A stretch of 64,000 bases of DNA, from assembly GCF_003815655.1 (NCBI RefSeq), contig NZ_CP033917.1, positions 4,588,001 through 4,652,000 on the forward strand, read 5' to 3'. The notes under the pieces are model-generated. The model was given only the letters and a program-made list of their open reading frames with translations, was not told the DNA's origin and made no database searches. Positions 8,076-17,179 of the stretch are shown piece after piece. Numbering within the stretch: the first letter of the stretch is position 1; each line of letters starts with the position of its first letter. The position numbers were made by a program, and so were the translations under genes. The DNA comes from Chryseobacterium sp. G0201. Lineage in GTDB: Bacteria; Bacteroidota; Bacteroidia; Flavobacteriales; Weeksellaceae.

Positions 8076-9434
8076 TTACATGGTCATTCCAATGTCAATT
8101 CCTTTGATTTTTCTGTAAAGATCAGTTGCGTAATTGTCTGTCATTCCCGAAACAAAATCGATCACGCCGAGAACTTTTTGGTAATCAGTTCCGTTTTCGT
8201 AGATGAACTGTTTTGGGATTAATTTCAACGCTTTTATATCGTAAGATTTAATTTTTTCTTCTGATTTTAAAATTGAAGGAATAAAATGATCCAACAATTC
8301 ATACATTACATTATAGCCGGCATTTTCAATTTCAACAACCGCTTTATGGTTGTAAATTTTCTCAACAGAAAAGCTTGCAATATCCTGTAATGCTTTATTT
8401 TCACCTTTATACATATCGAGCAGAGCTTTGTCAAGATTTCCTTCAAGAATTTTATCAAAGTTCTGTTTGTACATTGAAATCGATTTATTAATTAAAGCAT
8501 TAATAACTTTAGCTCGTAAATATGAAATTTTTTCATTGTCATTTCCAATAGAATCAAGCTTTCTTTTCACTCTGTCTACATCATCAGTTTCGGATTTTAC
8601 CAGCTCAAAAAACAGGTTTTGACAGTCTGCAGTTGAAACAATACCCAATCTGTGGGCATCTTCCATATCGATAATATTATAGCAGATATCATCCGCAGCT
8701 TCCACCAGCCAAACAAACGGGTGTCGCTTGAAAATATGAGGTTCTTCGCTTTCTGAGATCAGATTTGTTCCTTTTGCAATTTCAAGAAAAATATCCTTTT
8801 CATTTTGAAAAAACCCGAATTTCTTTCTGTGAATAATTTTCTTATCTCTAGCAATCGCTTCACACGGATATTTTGCAATACTCGCCAATGTGGCAAACGT
8901 TAATTGAGTTCCTCCCGCATCTTTTCCTTGCTGTTGTTGAGCTAAAACTCTTATTGCATTGGCATTTCCTTCAAAATTAACCAGATCAGCCCATTCTTTT
9001 TCATTGAATTTAGGCTTAAGATCATTTTCATTTCGATCAAAATAACTTGCAATGGCATCTTCTCCCGAATGCCCGAACGCAGGATTTCCAACGTCATGAC
9101 AAAGACAGGCTGCCGCAATTACATTTCCTAAATTGTGAAGATAAAAACTTTTAGAATCTTCCGTCAAATCACTTTGATAATTATCGTGAATAAATTCTCC
9201 GATAACACTTCCTAAACTTCTTCCCACAGACGAAACTTCCAAAGAATGCGTCAGACGGTTGTGCACAAAAACACTTCCCGGAAGCGGAAAAACCTGCGTT
9301 TTATTCTGCAGTCTTCTAAACGCCGAAGAAAAGATAATTCTGTCGAAATCTCTCTGAAAATCTGTTCGTGAAGCTTTAGTATGTGGATTATTTCCCGTGC
9401 GCTGATTCGTAAAAATCTGATTCAAGTTCATCAT
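8076..9434 (-). CDS. dgt: dGTP triphosphohydrolase (dGTPase)
   Basis: 452 residues of the HD-domain dGTPase family. The signature RTDFQRDFDRIIFSSAFRRLQNKTQVFP and NRLTHSLEVSSVGRSLG contain the first metal His; CLCHDVGNPAFGHSGE contains the HD pair. WLVEAADDICYNIIDMEDAHRLG continues the metal and substrate pocket. The enzyme hydrolyses dNTPs, mainly dGTP, to deoxynucleoside and triphosphate, and influences dNTP pools. The start is MM at 9434 or 9431 and cannot be separated. It is a single gene, convergent with the nitronate monooxygenase. Confidence 0.93.
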   Translation of the reverse strand: MMNLNQIFTNQRTGNNPHTKASRTDFQRDFDRIIFSSAFRRLQNKTQVFPLPGSVFVHNRLTHSLEVSSVGRSLGSVIGEFIHDNYQSDLTEDSKSFYLHNLGNVIAAACLCHDVGNPAFGHSGEDAIASYFDRNENDLKPKFNEKEWADLVNFEGNANAIRVLAQQQQGKDAGGTQLTFATLASIAKYPCEAIARDKKIIHRKKFGFFQNEKDIFLEIAKGTNLISESEEPHIFKRHPFVWLVEAADDICYNIIDMEDAHRLGIVSTADCQNLFFELVKSETDDVDRVKRKLDSIGNDNEKISYLRAKVINALINKSISMYKQNFDKILEGNLDKALLDMYKGENKALQDIASFSVEKIYNHKAVVEIENAGYNVMYELLDHFIPSILKSEEKIKSYDIKALKLIPKQFIYENGTDYQKVLGVIDFVSGMTDNYATDLYRKIKGIDIGMTM

Positions 9435-9598
9435 TTTTCAAAATTACTTCAAATTTTAATTTTAATGAACTAATAAGATGATTTTTTCTAAAAAACCTCA
9501 TTTTAAAAGTCCATAATTTTCCGTAAAAATACCTGAAAATTTTTATCTTTTTCAATCTAACTTAGTGATTGCTAATAACCAACTTAAAAAAACTCAAC

Positions 9599-10141
9599 AT
9601 GTCTGAATTATTAAAACAAATAATAAGCAATTCAATCGTGATTGCTTTATTTACATCAGCTATTGCCTATTTTTTTCACAAAAGAACAGAAAGACAGAAC
9701 GCAGTTCTCAAAAGAGAATTTGAACAATTGTCAAGTAAAGATAATTCCCATTTTGAATGGAGAAAAAATACCGTAGAATTATTAGGACAAGTTTATATTC
9801 ATTTGAATCGATTGGGACTTGGTTTTCAAAATAAATATTCCAAAATTCCTGAATATGATCCTTATTATGAAGATGAAATTATTTTTAAATCTAACCAGCA
9901 CATCAGAAATCTGTTAATTAATAACGGGCATTTTTTACCTCCGGAATTATTGGATGAAGCATCAAAACTGATTGAACATTTTGATGTTTGGCTTACAAAA
10001 TACAATCAAACAAGATCAATTGATAAAGACACAAAAACAAAACAGATCTATGTGGGACCGGACGGTTTTCGTTTTCCTGAAAATGCAGAAAGGCTTTTTA
10101 AAGAAAAATATGTTGAAATGTTTAACGATCTGCACAAGTAA
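9599..10141 (+). CDS. Hypothetical single-pass membrane protein
   Basis: 180 residues from ATG 9599 (an in-frame upstream ATG at 9569 would precede the natural start MSELLKQ). An N-terminal membrane segment (about residues 8-24, SIVIALFTSAIAYFF) is followed by K/R-rich HKRTERQ, then a soluble helical region with FEWRKNTVELLGQVYIHLNRLG. I do not recognise a family. The topology suggests an anchor with a cytoplasmic helical domain. It lies alone between dgt and the glycosylase. Confidence 0.6.
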   Translation: MSELLKQIISNSIVIALFTSAIAYFFHKRTERQNAVLKREFEQLSSKDNSHFEWRKNTVELLGQVYIHLNRLGLGFQNKYSKIPEYDPYYEDEIIFKSNQHIRNLLINNGHFLPPELLDEASKLIEHFDVWLTKYNQTRSIDKDTKTKQIYVGPDGFRFPENAERLFKEKYVEMFNDLHK

Positions 10142-10216
10142 ATTTTAAGCCAAAATTCAATTTAAAATTAAAATCATGGCAAACTAATTGCAATCTATGA
10201 AAGCAAAAATCAGCGT

Positions 10217-10951
10217 ATGCCAGAAGGCCCAACAATACTATTAATGAAAGAAGATCTGCGAAAATTTGCAGGTAAAAAAGTTATAGATGTATTCGGAGAT
10301 GCTAACTTCGAAAAGGAACCTTTGAAAGGTGAAATTTTAAGAGAAATCAAGACTTTTGGGAAACAAACCTATCTTGTTTTTGACGAATTTGCGATTAGAA
10401 TTCATTTATTGATGTTCGGTTCTTATATTGTTGATGAGCATCTGCAATCTGAGAAAAATTTACGTTTAGGATTGAAATTTAAAACCGGCGGAATGTATTT
10501 TTATACCTGCAACGTAAAATTGGTTGATCTCGAATTTTTATCAAAAATTGATTGGGAAGCAGATGTTATGAGCGATGATTGGAATATTAAAAAAGCTGAA
10601 GAAAAATTAGAATCAAATCCTAAAATTATGGTTTGTGACACTTTGATGGATCAGGATATTTTCTCAGGCGTCGGAAATATTATTAAGAATGAAGTTTTAT
10701 TTAGAATTGGAGTTCAGCCCGAAAGTTTAGTTGGAAATTTACCTCCGAAAAAAGTAAAAGAATTGATTGCTGAAGCCAGAAATTACAGTTTTGATTTCCT
10801 GAAATGGAAAAGTCAATCTGTCCTTAAAAAACATTGGCAGGTTTACAGCAAAAATACATGCCCGATTTGCGGACAGAAGCTCATCAATAAAAATACAGGC
10901 CTTGGAAAAAGAAGCAGTTTTTACTGTGAAAAAGATCAAAAATTATACTAG
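10217..10951 (+). CDS. Fpg/Nei-family DNA glycosylase (endonuclease VIII-like)
   Basis: 244 residues beginning MPEGPTILLMKEDL; Pro2 and Glu3 are the catalytic residues of the bifunctional Fpg/Nei glycosylase/AP lyases. The helix-two-turn-helix is visible at DQDIFSGVGNIIKNEVLFRIG, with the catalytic-region Lys/Asn. The C-terminal zinc finger has Cys215-x2-Cys218 and Cys237, but the fourth ligand position is Asp240 (C-E-K-D-Q) instead of Cys. It repairs oxidised bases by base excision. It is followed after 7 bases by the lipoprotein gene. Confidence 0.9.
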   Translation: MPEGPTILLMKEDLRKFAGKKVIDVFGDANFEKEPLKGEILREIKTFGKQTYLVFDEFAIRIHLLMFGSYIVDEHLQSEKNLRLGLKFKTGGMYFYTCNVKLVDLEFLSKIDWEADVMSDDWNIKKAEEKLESNPKIMVCDTLMDQDIFSGVGNIIKNEVLFRIGVQPESLVGNLPPKKVKELIAEARNYSFDFLKWKSQSVLKKHWQVYSKNTCPICGQKLINKNTGLGKRSSFYCEKDQKLY

Positions 10952-10958
10952 AAAAAAT

Positions 10959-12047
10959 ATGAAATTATTTTACCTACCCGTTCTATTTATCTCGCTATTT
11001 TCCTGTCAGAAGTATGAGACAGAAAAAAACTGCTTCGAGGGTGAAAAAGAAAAAAGCACTAAATATAAAGAGTTCAAGATCGACAGTCCGGAAGAAATCA
11101 TAAAAGCCAATCCGGATCATGTAAAATTTATCACTAATAAAGATATAAAAAGCTATCAGGACGAATTTAATGATGAACGAAATATAGCATTAGATGATGA
11201 AAATTCATGGAAAAAGAAATTTGAAAAATATAAAACAAAATACAGCAGTCTCATAAAAAATTTCGGTGAACAGTTTAATTATATAAACATTCAGGAAAAA
11301 AATAATATTATTTACGGAATTGGAGAAAATCAATTCGGATACTGGTTTCTTGAGGTGAAAAATAATATTTCAAGCGCTTATTATTTAGGATTAAGCAAGT
11401 TTACCCATTTTAATGATAAACAGCCTGAAAATTTCATTAAAAACAATAAACTTTTCGCTTACGGAAGCTTCATAAGGATCAGTGAAAGCTGGGGTTATCC
11501 TTTTGGTCCGCCTATTGAAGCGGTAAAAGATCAACTTACTTTTGAAATCGATCTAAATACTGTTAGAAAAGACAGTGATAATGACCGTTTCAATGATTTG
11601 TTTGAAAAATTAATTTTACTGAATCCAAATTCTGCAGATACCGACAATGATGGAATTCAGGATTTTACAGACGTTAATCCTCTCTACAAATCTGAGAAAT
11701 CAAAGTTTACAGATCTGTATTCTCAGGTCATTGATGATGAATATCAAAGCTATAATTTTTCTAAGAATAATTACTCTTTTACAGGATATTTTTCAGACTG
11801 TGATTACTTTCAAAAAATGAATCCCGCAAATGTAAAAGTGCTCATTTATCCTGAAAAAGAAAGATACAACTTAAAATCTGACTATAAATTAAACATGTTT
11901 CCAGAATATTTTGGGAAAATTAAAAAAGATAAAAACGTGAATAAATTTTACATCAATTACGGAAGCGGTGCAGGTGGCGGATTTATTGAAGTTGATTTTA
12001 AAAAAGGGAAATGGGTTTTAATAAAAAAATCAACATATGTTATTTAA
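10959..12047 (+). CDS. Lipoprotein with thrombospondin type-3-like calcium loops
   Basis: 362 residues from ATG 10959. The start is chosen because MKLFYLPVLFISLFSC is a clear lipoprotein signal with Cys16; the longer frame runs into the glycosylase gene. Around residues 205-245 there are Asp-rich loops, DSDNDRFND and DTDNDGIQDFTDVNP, of the TSP3/EF-like calcium-binding kind, common in Bacteroidota surface proteins. The rest (SFIRISESWGYPFGPP; YGSGAGGGFIEVDF at the C-terminus) is not recognised. It probably sits in the outer membrane or on the surface. It ends one base before the convergent LytTR gene. Confidence 0.8.
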   Translation: MKLFYLPVLFISLFSCQKYETEKNCFEGEKEKSTKYKEFKIDSPEEIIKANPDHVKFITNKDIKSYQDEFNDERNIALDDENSWKKKFEKYKTKYSSLIKNFGEQFNYINIQEKNNIIYGIGENQFGYWFLEVKNNISSAYYLGLSKFTHFNDKQPENFIKNNKLFAYGSFIRISESWGYPFGPPIEAVKDQLTFEIDLNTVRKDSDNDRFNDLFEKLILLNPNSADTDNDGIQDFTDVNPLYKSEKSKFTDLYSQVIDDEYQSYNFSKNNYSFTGYFSDCDYFQKMNPANVKVLIYPEKERYNLKSDYKLNMFPEYFGKIKKDKNVNKFYINYGSGAGGGFIEVDFKKGKWVLIKKSTYVI

Positions 12048-12773
12048 TTAATTTTCCAAATTTAGAGATCCGCCGGAATATCTTGTGAAAAAAGCTGATT
12101 TATAAACCTCTCCCAACGGAATTTCGGCATCATTAATGTAAACATTGTGATTATCAAACGAGTCTATAAAATTGATATTGACAACATAAGATTTGCTTAC
12201 TCTCAAGAAAATATCTTCAGAAATTTTCTGGTGAATCGTCTTTAAATTCATTGCTGTGATCAGCTTTTGAGTTTGAGTATGTATAACTACGTAATCCTTT
12301 AACCCTTCAATAAATTTAATCTCGGAAAAATTGATTTTATAATATCTTCGATCTGCTTTAATGAATAAAAAATCCGCCGTATTGGATTCTACAGTATTTT
12401 TTAAGGTATCTCTGGATAAAAGTTCTTTATATAAAACTGCTTTTCCAATGGCTTTTTCTAACCTTTGTTTATCTATAGGTTTAAGCAAATAATCAACCGC
12501 TTCCAGTTCGTAACTTTTCAAAGCATATTGAGAATACGCAGTTGTGAAAATTATCAAAGTCTGTTTTGGAAGAATTTCTGCAAACTCCAATCCTGTCACC
12601 AAAGGCATTTCTATATCGAGAAAAATAAGGTCAACTTCGTTGGTTTTTAAAAATTCGATAGCGGCGGGTGCATTTGAGAATTTCCCGAGAATTTCAAGTT
12701 GAGAAACTTCATGGATCTGCGACTGCATTTCTGCTCTTGCCAATGGCTCATCATCAATTATAATACAATTCAT
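12048..12773 (-). CDS. LytTR family response regulator
   Basis: 241 residues. An N-terminal receiver domain has acidic pocket D7-D8-E9, phospho-acceptor Asp53 in LIFLDIEMP, and Lys in DYLLKPID. A C-terminal LytTR DNA-binding domain follows (DFLFIKADRRYYKINFSEIKFIEGLKDYVVIHT and the late DIFLRVSKSYVVNINFI). LytTR proteins bind direct repeats about 21 bp apart. Its start overlaps the kinase stop by 4 bases, so the two genes are translationally coupled. A matching site array lies upstream of the operon at 13896-13978. Confidence 0.95.
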   Translation of the reverse strand: MNCIIIDDEPLARAEMQSQIHEVSQLEILGKFSNAPAAIEFLKTNEVDLIFLDIEMPLVTGLEFAEILPKQTLIIFTTAYSQYALKSYELEAVDYLLKPIDKQRLEKAIGKAVLYKELLSRDTLKNTVESNTADFLFIKADRRYYKINFSEIKFIEGLKDYVVIHTQTQKLITAMNLKTIHQKISEDIFLRVSKSYVVNINFIDSFDNHNVYINDAEIPLGEVYKSAFFTRYSGGSLNLEN

Positions 12774-13837
12774 ACGGGAATTATTAGATTTACGGTATAT
12801 TCTTTATCAGTAGAAATTATTTCTAAGTTATATTGATTCTGATATAAAAGTTCAAGTCTTCTCTTGATATTGGCTAATCCCAATCCTCCATAATTTTTAT
12901 CTGAAATAGAATAATTTGGATTTTGAGAATTGGTACAAATAAAATACAACTTCTTGTTTGCTACTTTAATTTTGATCTTCACATAAGAATCTTTATCATC
13001 AATTTCAACACTGTGCTTCACTGCATTTTCCACAAAAGTTGTAAATAAATTCGGAGGAATAAATGTGCTGTTGAGAATCCTTTTATCCGTTTCGCTATTA
13101 ATCTCTACAGAAAAATTTTCTCTTCTAATTTTTTCAAGGTTAAGGAAATTGGATAAAAAATCGATTTCGGAGGTTAATAATGTCTTTTCCTCGCTATTTT
13201 CATACAATTGATATCTTAAAAATTCTGATAGTTTAATGATAACGGTTGATGCTTTTTCAGGATCGGTTCTTATCAATGCTTTTACATTATTAAGCATATT
13301 AAAAAGAAAATGAGGATTGATCTGATTTCTAAGCTCATTCAGTTCCATATTTAAGGTTAGATTGCTGAGCTCGATAATTTTCTCGTTATCTTTTATCCAT
13401 TTTTGGAGCAATTTTACCGTAGTTGTCACCAAAATAATTGGAATACACATCATTACGCCTTCATAAAGCCCTCCTCTTTTTGGGTTATATTCTTCAATTC
13501 TATATACTTCAAAATTAGTCATGATCACTGAAATAAAATTTAGTCCAGCGATACCTAATGCTACTAACAATATGAAATACAGCACATATCGAGTTTTAAA
13601 GAAAAATATGGGAACCAATACATACATATTAATATAAGCCATGATCAGTAATGAAATATAAACAATACCTAAAACATAATATTGGCTAATTCCTGAATAC
13701 ATCTGCCAAAATGTAGCAAAATATAAAAGAGCAAGAAAAAGTATCATAAATACAAAATGCCGCCAAAACCGATAACGATCTTTCACAAGAAAATCTATAA
13801 CAGGCGTATCATTAAGCGCACCGGATTTGTATCTCAT
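12770..13837 (-). CDS. LytS-type sensor histidine kinase
   Basis: 355 residues. Four or more hydrophobic segments lie in residues 25-130 (FRHFVFMILFLALLYF-type, then ISLLIMAYINMYVLVP), with a further one near 145. The His_kinase (PF06580) signature is NELRNQINPHFLFNMLNN with His176 as phospho-acceptor. A degenerate ATPase domain follows (FVENAVKHSV; GGLGLANIKRRLELLY). No periplasmic sensor domain is evident, so the signal is probably membrane- or lipid-derived. It is cotranscribed with the LytTR regulator and divergent from 14034-15451. Confidence 0.93.
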   Translation of the reverse strand: MRYKSGALNDTPVIDFLVKDRYRFWRHFVFMILFLALLYFATFWQMYSGISQYYVLGIVYISLLIMAYINMYVLVPIFFFKTRYVLYFILLVALGIAGLNFISVIMTNFEVYRIEEYNPKRGGLYEGVMMCIPIILVTTTVKLLQKWIKDNEKIIELSNLTLNMELNELRNQINPHFLFNMLNNVKALIRTDPEKASTVIIKLSEFLRYQLYENSEEKTLLTSEIDFLSNFLNLEKIRRENFSVEINSETDKRILNSTFIPPNLFTTFVENAVKHSVEIDDKDSYVKIKIKVANKKLYFICTNSQNPNYSISDKNYGGLGLANIKRRLELLYQNQYNLEIISTDKEYTVNLIIPV

Positions 13838-13895
13838 ATTAGTTTAACCATTTTACTCTAAACAAAAATAACTAATAACGAAAACAAACTGCATA

Positions 13896-13978
13896 ATATT
13901 ATACCAACCTGCCATTTTATTATACAAAATTTCTACGCCTCGGATTTGGTATAAAATGTAAAGGCTTTGGTATAAAAT
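13896..13978. promoter_or_regulatory. Two opposed pairs of 21-bp-spaced repeats, putative LytTR sites
   Basis: Plus strand: TTTGGTATAAAAT occurs exactly twice, at 13945-13957 and 13966-13978, start-to-start 21 bp. Facing the other way, degenerate copies of its reverse complement lie at 13896-13908 (ATATTATACCAAC) and 13917-13929 (TTATTATACAAAA), also 21 bp apart. A spacing of two helical turns between direct repeats is the known LytTR-domain arrangement. The array lies between the kinase start (13837) and the divergent gene at 14034. Confidence 0.75.
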
Positions 13979-14033
13979 CCCGAATTCTGAACTGTATTCT
14001 CTATTCCTTTGCTCCTGTATAATTTATTCGCTT

Positions 14034-14462
14034 ATGGAATTAACCGTTTTTCAGGAACTCACAGAACAAATTACATTAGAATGTTTTTTTATGACAGATT
14101 CTCAAAAAGAAGAAAAAGTAATTCAGTTTATTGACCTTCATCATTTTATAGAATGTTATCATTCGGAAATAAAAATTATTAATTACATCCATCATCCTAT
14201 TAATATTATAGAGGAAAATGGCATTAAAAAAGGAATTTTATTTTACGATCTGAAGCATTCTTCAATATTCGATCTCAATGCCTGTAAATCCTTTAAAAGA
14301 CAATGGCAATTACAGGAAATATGGTTTGTTTTTGTGGAAGAGGAAATGAATATCAACACCCGTATTTACACAGATTTCATCATCGAAAACAGCATTGAAA
14401 TATTTTATGACAAAATATTCTTGTTCAACTTCTTTCAATCAACAATAAAAAAAATAAAATAA
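14034..14462 (+). CDS. Hypothetical protein, probable LytTR-regulated gene
   Basis: 142 residues, no signal peptide or membrane segment. It has FITDLHHF-like and YHSEIKIINYIHHPINII segments rich in His and Ile, and an ending rich in Phe and Lys (FFQSTIKKIK). I recognise no family. It starts 56 bases after the second plus-strand LytTR repeat, a position consistent with direct activation. It ends 2 bases before the next gene, so the two form an operon. Its role should be linked to the downstream outer-membrane protein. Confidence 0.65.
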   Translation: MELTVFQELTEQITLECFFMTDSQKEEKVIQFIDLHHFIECYHSEIKIINYIHHPINIIEENGIKKGILFYDLKHSSIFDLNACKSFKRQWQLQEIWFVFVEEEMNINTRIYTDFIIENSIEIFYDKIFLFNFFQSTIKKIK

Positions 14463-14464
14463 TA

Positions 14465-15451
14465 ATGAATACTTTTAGAAAAGTACTGGTTCCGCTAGCC
14501 TTTTTTCCCTTCAAAAATATTGTTTCTGCTCAAAAAAGAGACAGTATCCCACAAAAAGTGATCGCTTTTGTTACCGATAAATTTCCACAAGCCCGTGATC
14601 TGAATATTGAATATACTCAGGTTACACCTTATAATTATTCTTCAGCATTTCAGGGAGCCGATTTGCCAGATAATAAGGTTAAAAATTTCAGTCAGATCAA
14701 CGCGAATGCTAATATTTATTTCATTAAAAACAGAAAATGGATGTTGAGCACGGCTTTAAATTATCGCTATACCTCGATTGAAACCGAAAATGCCAACTCT
14801 TTATTTTCCAATGAGAGTAGCAATAGCAATAAAGGAGATTTTCATTATCATTCGGAAGCTTTAAATTTCACTTATTTTTCAAAATTATTCAATAAAATTG
14901 CCGTTTATTCTGCAACAGCTTCGGTAGATGGGAGTGATCAGCATTTTGAAAGAGTCCGCGGAATGGTGACGGGAAATATTATCTTAAAAGCCAACGCCAA
15001 AACGAAAATGACTTTAGGTTTAGCCGTTATTATCGATCCGAGTACGCAAGTTCCGGTACTTCCTATCTTTACGTATGAGCACAAATTTGACAACGGTTGG
15101 GTCGCGGATATTATTTTACCTCAAAAGCTTTTGGTAAGAAAAGATATCTTTTCAAACGGGCGTATTTCTTTAGGCTCAGAAATGAGTAATACGTCATTTT
15201 ACCTTTATCAGGCGAATAAAACATATGAATTCAGGCAATTGGCAATTAATTCCGGAGTAATTTATAAGCATAATTTAGGCTCAAATTTTATAGGAACCCT
15301 GAAAACAGGCATACGAGCAGTCCCAAATGCCAGAATATTTGACAAAGAAGAATCTTTCAAAGACTATATTTTTGAAGCTAAACCCAAACCTTCCTTTTAT
15401 TTCAATGTTGGAGTTTCTTATAATCCTTTTGGAAAGCCAAGGAAAAAATAA
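14465..15451 (+). CDS. DUF6268-like outer-membrane beta-barrel protein
   Basis: 328 residues with an N-terminal signal-like segment (RKVLVPLAFFPFKNIVSAQ). Amphipathic strands alternate aromatic and polar residues throughout (NANANIYFIKNRKWMLSTALNYRYTS; FNVGVSYNPFG at the C-terminus), as in outer-membrane barrels. The pattern DLNIEYTQVTPYNYSSAFQGADLPDNKV resembles the DUF6268 family. It is the second gene of the unit divergent from the LytS/LytTR pair, so the system may adjust an envelope function. The final residues are GKPRKK and not a terminal aromatic, which is somewhat unusual for a barrel. Confidence 0.75.
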   Translation: MNTFRKVLVPLAFFPFKNIVSAQKRDSIPQKVIAFVTDKFPQARDLNIEYTQVTPYNYSSAFQGADLPDNKVKNFSQINANANIYFIKNRKWMLSTALNYRYTSIETENANSLFSNESSNSNKGDFHYHSEALNFTYFSKLFNKIAVYSATASVDGSDQHFERVRGMVTGNIILKANAKTKMTLGLAVIIDPSTQVPVLPIFTYEHKFDNGWVADIILPQKLLVRKDIFSNGRISLGSEMSNTSFYLYQANKTYEFRQLAINSGVIYKHNLGSNFIGTLKTGIRAVPNARIFDKEESFKDYIFEAKPKPSFYFNVGVSYNPFGKPRKK

Positions 15452-15571
15452 TTTTAATTTTTTAATGTTATCAAAGATTTTTCGAGTTAATAAAAATTAA
15501 AAACTTAATTCATTTTTCAAAGGAATATTTAAATTTGTTTTACTATTCAATTTTAAATAACACATCTACCA

Positions 15572-16183
15572 ATGATCAGCATTACCGATTTAATTGAAAA
15601 TTTCTCAGATTTCGATTCGGACAAAAACCTTCAACCATGGGAAATTATTGATGATCTGGAGATAATTTTAAATGAAAAATTTAATCATTTGGATGATGAT
15701 TTTATAATTTCAGGAGAAACTGCCATTCATAAAACCGCTGTTGTTGAGCAGAATGTAATTTTTAAAGGAAAAATCATTATTGGTAGAAATTCTTTCGTTG
15801 GTGCTAATGCTTATTTAAGAGGTCCGATTTATGTTGCAGAAAATGTGAAAATCGGACCTGGAAGTGAGATCAAACAAAGCATTATTTTTAATGATACAGC
15901 CGTCGCCCACTTTAATTATATAGGAAACAGCATCATCGGAAGCAGTATCAATTTTGAAGCGGGATCTATCTGCGCCAATCATTATAATGAAAGAAAAGAT
16001 AAAACGATCTCGGTACTTTTTAATTCTGAAATCATTAAAACAAATACTCTGAAATTTGGTGCATTAGTGGGTGATCATTCAAGAATTGGAGCTAATGCCG
16101 TTCTATCACCCGGAACAATTTTACCAAAAGAAAGCATTGTAAAAAGACTGGAATTGATTGAGCAGTTGAAAGAGGAAAGTTAA
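15572..16183 (+). CDS. Left-handed beta-helix (hexapeptide repeat) protein
   Basis: 203 residues. Hexapeptide repeats run from about residue 45 to 190: [LIV]-G-x4 units such as IIGRNSFVGANAYLRGPIYV, NVKIGPGSEIKQS, YIGNSIIGSS and HSRIGANAVLSPGTIL. This is the fold of GlmU C-terminal, LpxA/LpxD and sugar acyltransferases. The GANAYLRGPIYV...KIGPGSEIK order resembles the GlmU/UDP-GlcNAc pyrophosphorylase-related type without the nucleotidyltransferase domain. The substrate is not determinable. It has a separate promoter region and no partner genes. Confidence 0.8.
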   Translation: MISITDLIENFSDFDSDKNLQPWEIIDDLEIILNEKFNHLDDDFIISGETAIHKTAVVEQNVIFKGKIIIGRNSFVGANAYLRGPIYVAENVKIGPGSEIKQSIIFNDTAVAHFNYIGNSIIGSSINFEAGSICANHYNERKDKTISVLFNSEIIKTNTLKFGALVGDHSRIGANAVLSPGTILPKESIVKRLELIEQLKEES

Positions 16184-16233
16184 ACTTAAACATCTAATAA
16201 TTCAATTTACAATAAGATATATTCAACGTGTAT

Positions 16234-16306
16234 TTTGTCATTCCGGAGGAATCCAAATAATCCTATCTATGAAAAAGTTATGTTTAGATTCCTCCGGAAT
16301 GACAAA
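16234..16306. repeat. Complete inverted-repeat copy of GTCATTCC element
   Basis: Left arm TTTGTCATTCCGGAGGAATC (16234-16253) and right arm GATTCCTCCGGAATGACAAA (16287-16306) are perfectly complementary over 20 bases, separated by 33 bases. It lies in the spacer between two convergent genes. Related copies are at 27050-27117 and 53959-54027. Confidence 0.85.
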
Positions 16307-16354
16307 CTTTATGGAGAAAAGTTGAATTATTAAAAACTATTTTGATGAATAAAT

Positions 16355-16690
16355 TTAATGCGTTCCCATTTTTGAGAAAATATTAATGATAATTACTCCA
16401 ATTACGATCAATGCAATACCGATGATAGCAGGAAGGTCAGGAACCTGTTTAAAAGCTACAATACCAATGATCGTAATAAATATAATCCCAACACCCGACC
16501 AGATTGCATACGTGATCCCAACCGGTATTTGACGAAGTGTAAGACTTAAAAAATAAAACGCTACCGAATATCCTATTACTGTAATTATTGAAGGTATCAA
16601 TTTTGAAAATTCCTCGGATTTTTTCAGAAAAGTTGTCGCAATAATTTCAAAAACAATTGCTAAAATAAGATAGATATAACTGCGTCCCAT
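16355..16690 (-). CDS. SMR-family multidrug efflux protein (EmrE-like)
   Basis: 111 residues with four membrane segments. The essential membrane Glu is present near residue 16 (AIVFEIIATTFLKKSEEF), and PVGITYAIWSGVGI carries the conserved Trp/Gly motif of transmembrane segment 3. The start GRSYIYL is typical. SMR pumps work as antiparallel dimers exchanging cationic compounds or guanidinium for protons. The sequence looks closer to the EmrE/Qac type than to the Gdx (SugE) type, but this is not certain. It is a single gene. Confidence 0.9.
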   Translation of the reverse strand: MGRSYIYLILAIVFEIIATTFLKKSEEFSKLIPSIITVIGYSVAFYFLSLTLRQIPVGITYAIWSGVGIIFITIIGIVAFKQVPDLPAIIGIALIVIGVIIINIFSKMGTH

Positions 16691-17097
16691 AATTTTTTAA
16701 ACTTGATCTACAAAAGTAGCAAAAATTGACAGTTATTTTTTTCGGCATAATTGTCACTGTCATTTTATGCATAAAAACTGACAAAAAATCAGGTATAAAA
16801 TTCACACTCTTTAGAATAAATAATAAGTTTTCTTAATATGAAAGTTCTTTTCAGGTAAAAAAATCATGCATTTAAACTTCAATTAGGATAATATTATGCA
16901 CACCATTTCTTTTGTTTTGTATTATCAACTCTTAAATACAAAACACAAAATAATTATCAGATCAATAAAAATTTACGAATAAGACAATAAATATAGGTAA
17001 AAATCTTTTATAATATATTAAATTAATGTAAACAAATATATCTTAAAAGTTAAGAATAAACACACCTAACTAACTGATAAACATCATCATTATTTCT
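16691..17097. other. AT-rich gene-free region
   Basis: About 400 bases with no credible ORF on either strand and no repeat I could match elsewhere in the window. It ends at the promoter of the micro-gene. Confidence 0.5.
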
Positions 17098-17128
17098 TTT
17101 GGCATATAATTTGAAAGTAGTAATATTG
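17098..17128 (+). promoter_or_regulatory. Bacteroidota-type promoter of the micro-gene
   Basis: TTTG at 17098-17101 and TAATATTG at 17121-17128 are separated by 19 bases. This fits the -33 TTTG / -7 TAnnTTTG architecture with one mismatch in the -7 box. The inferred transcript start lies about 45 bases before ATG 17180. Confidence 0.6.
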
Positions 17129-17179
17129 CAATTGAAAAATAAGCAATAAAACCCTAATTAATTATAAATAAAACAAAAA

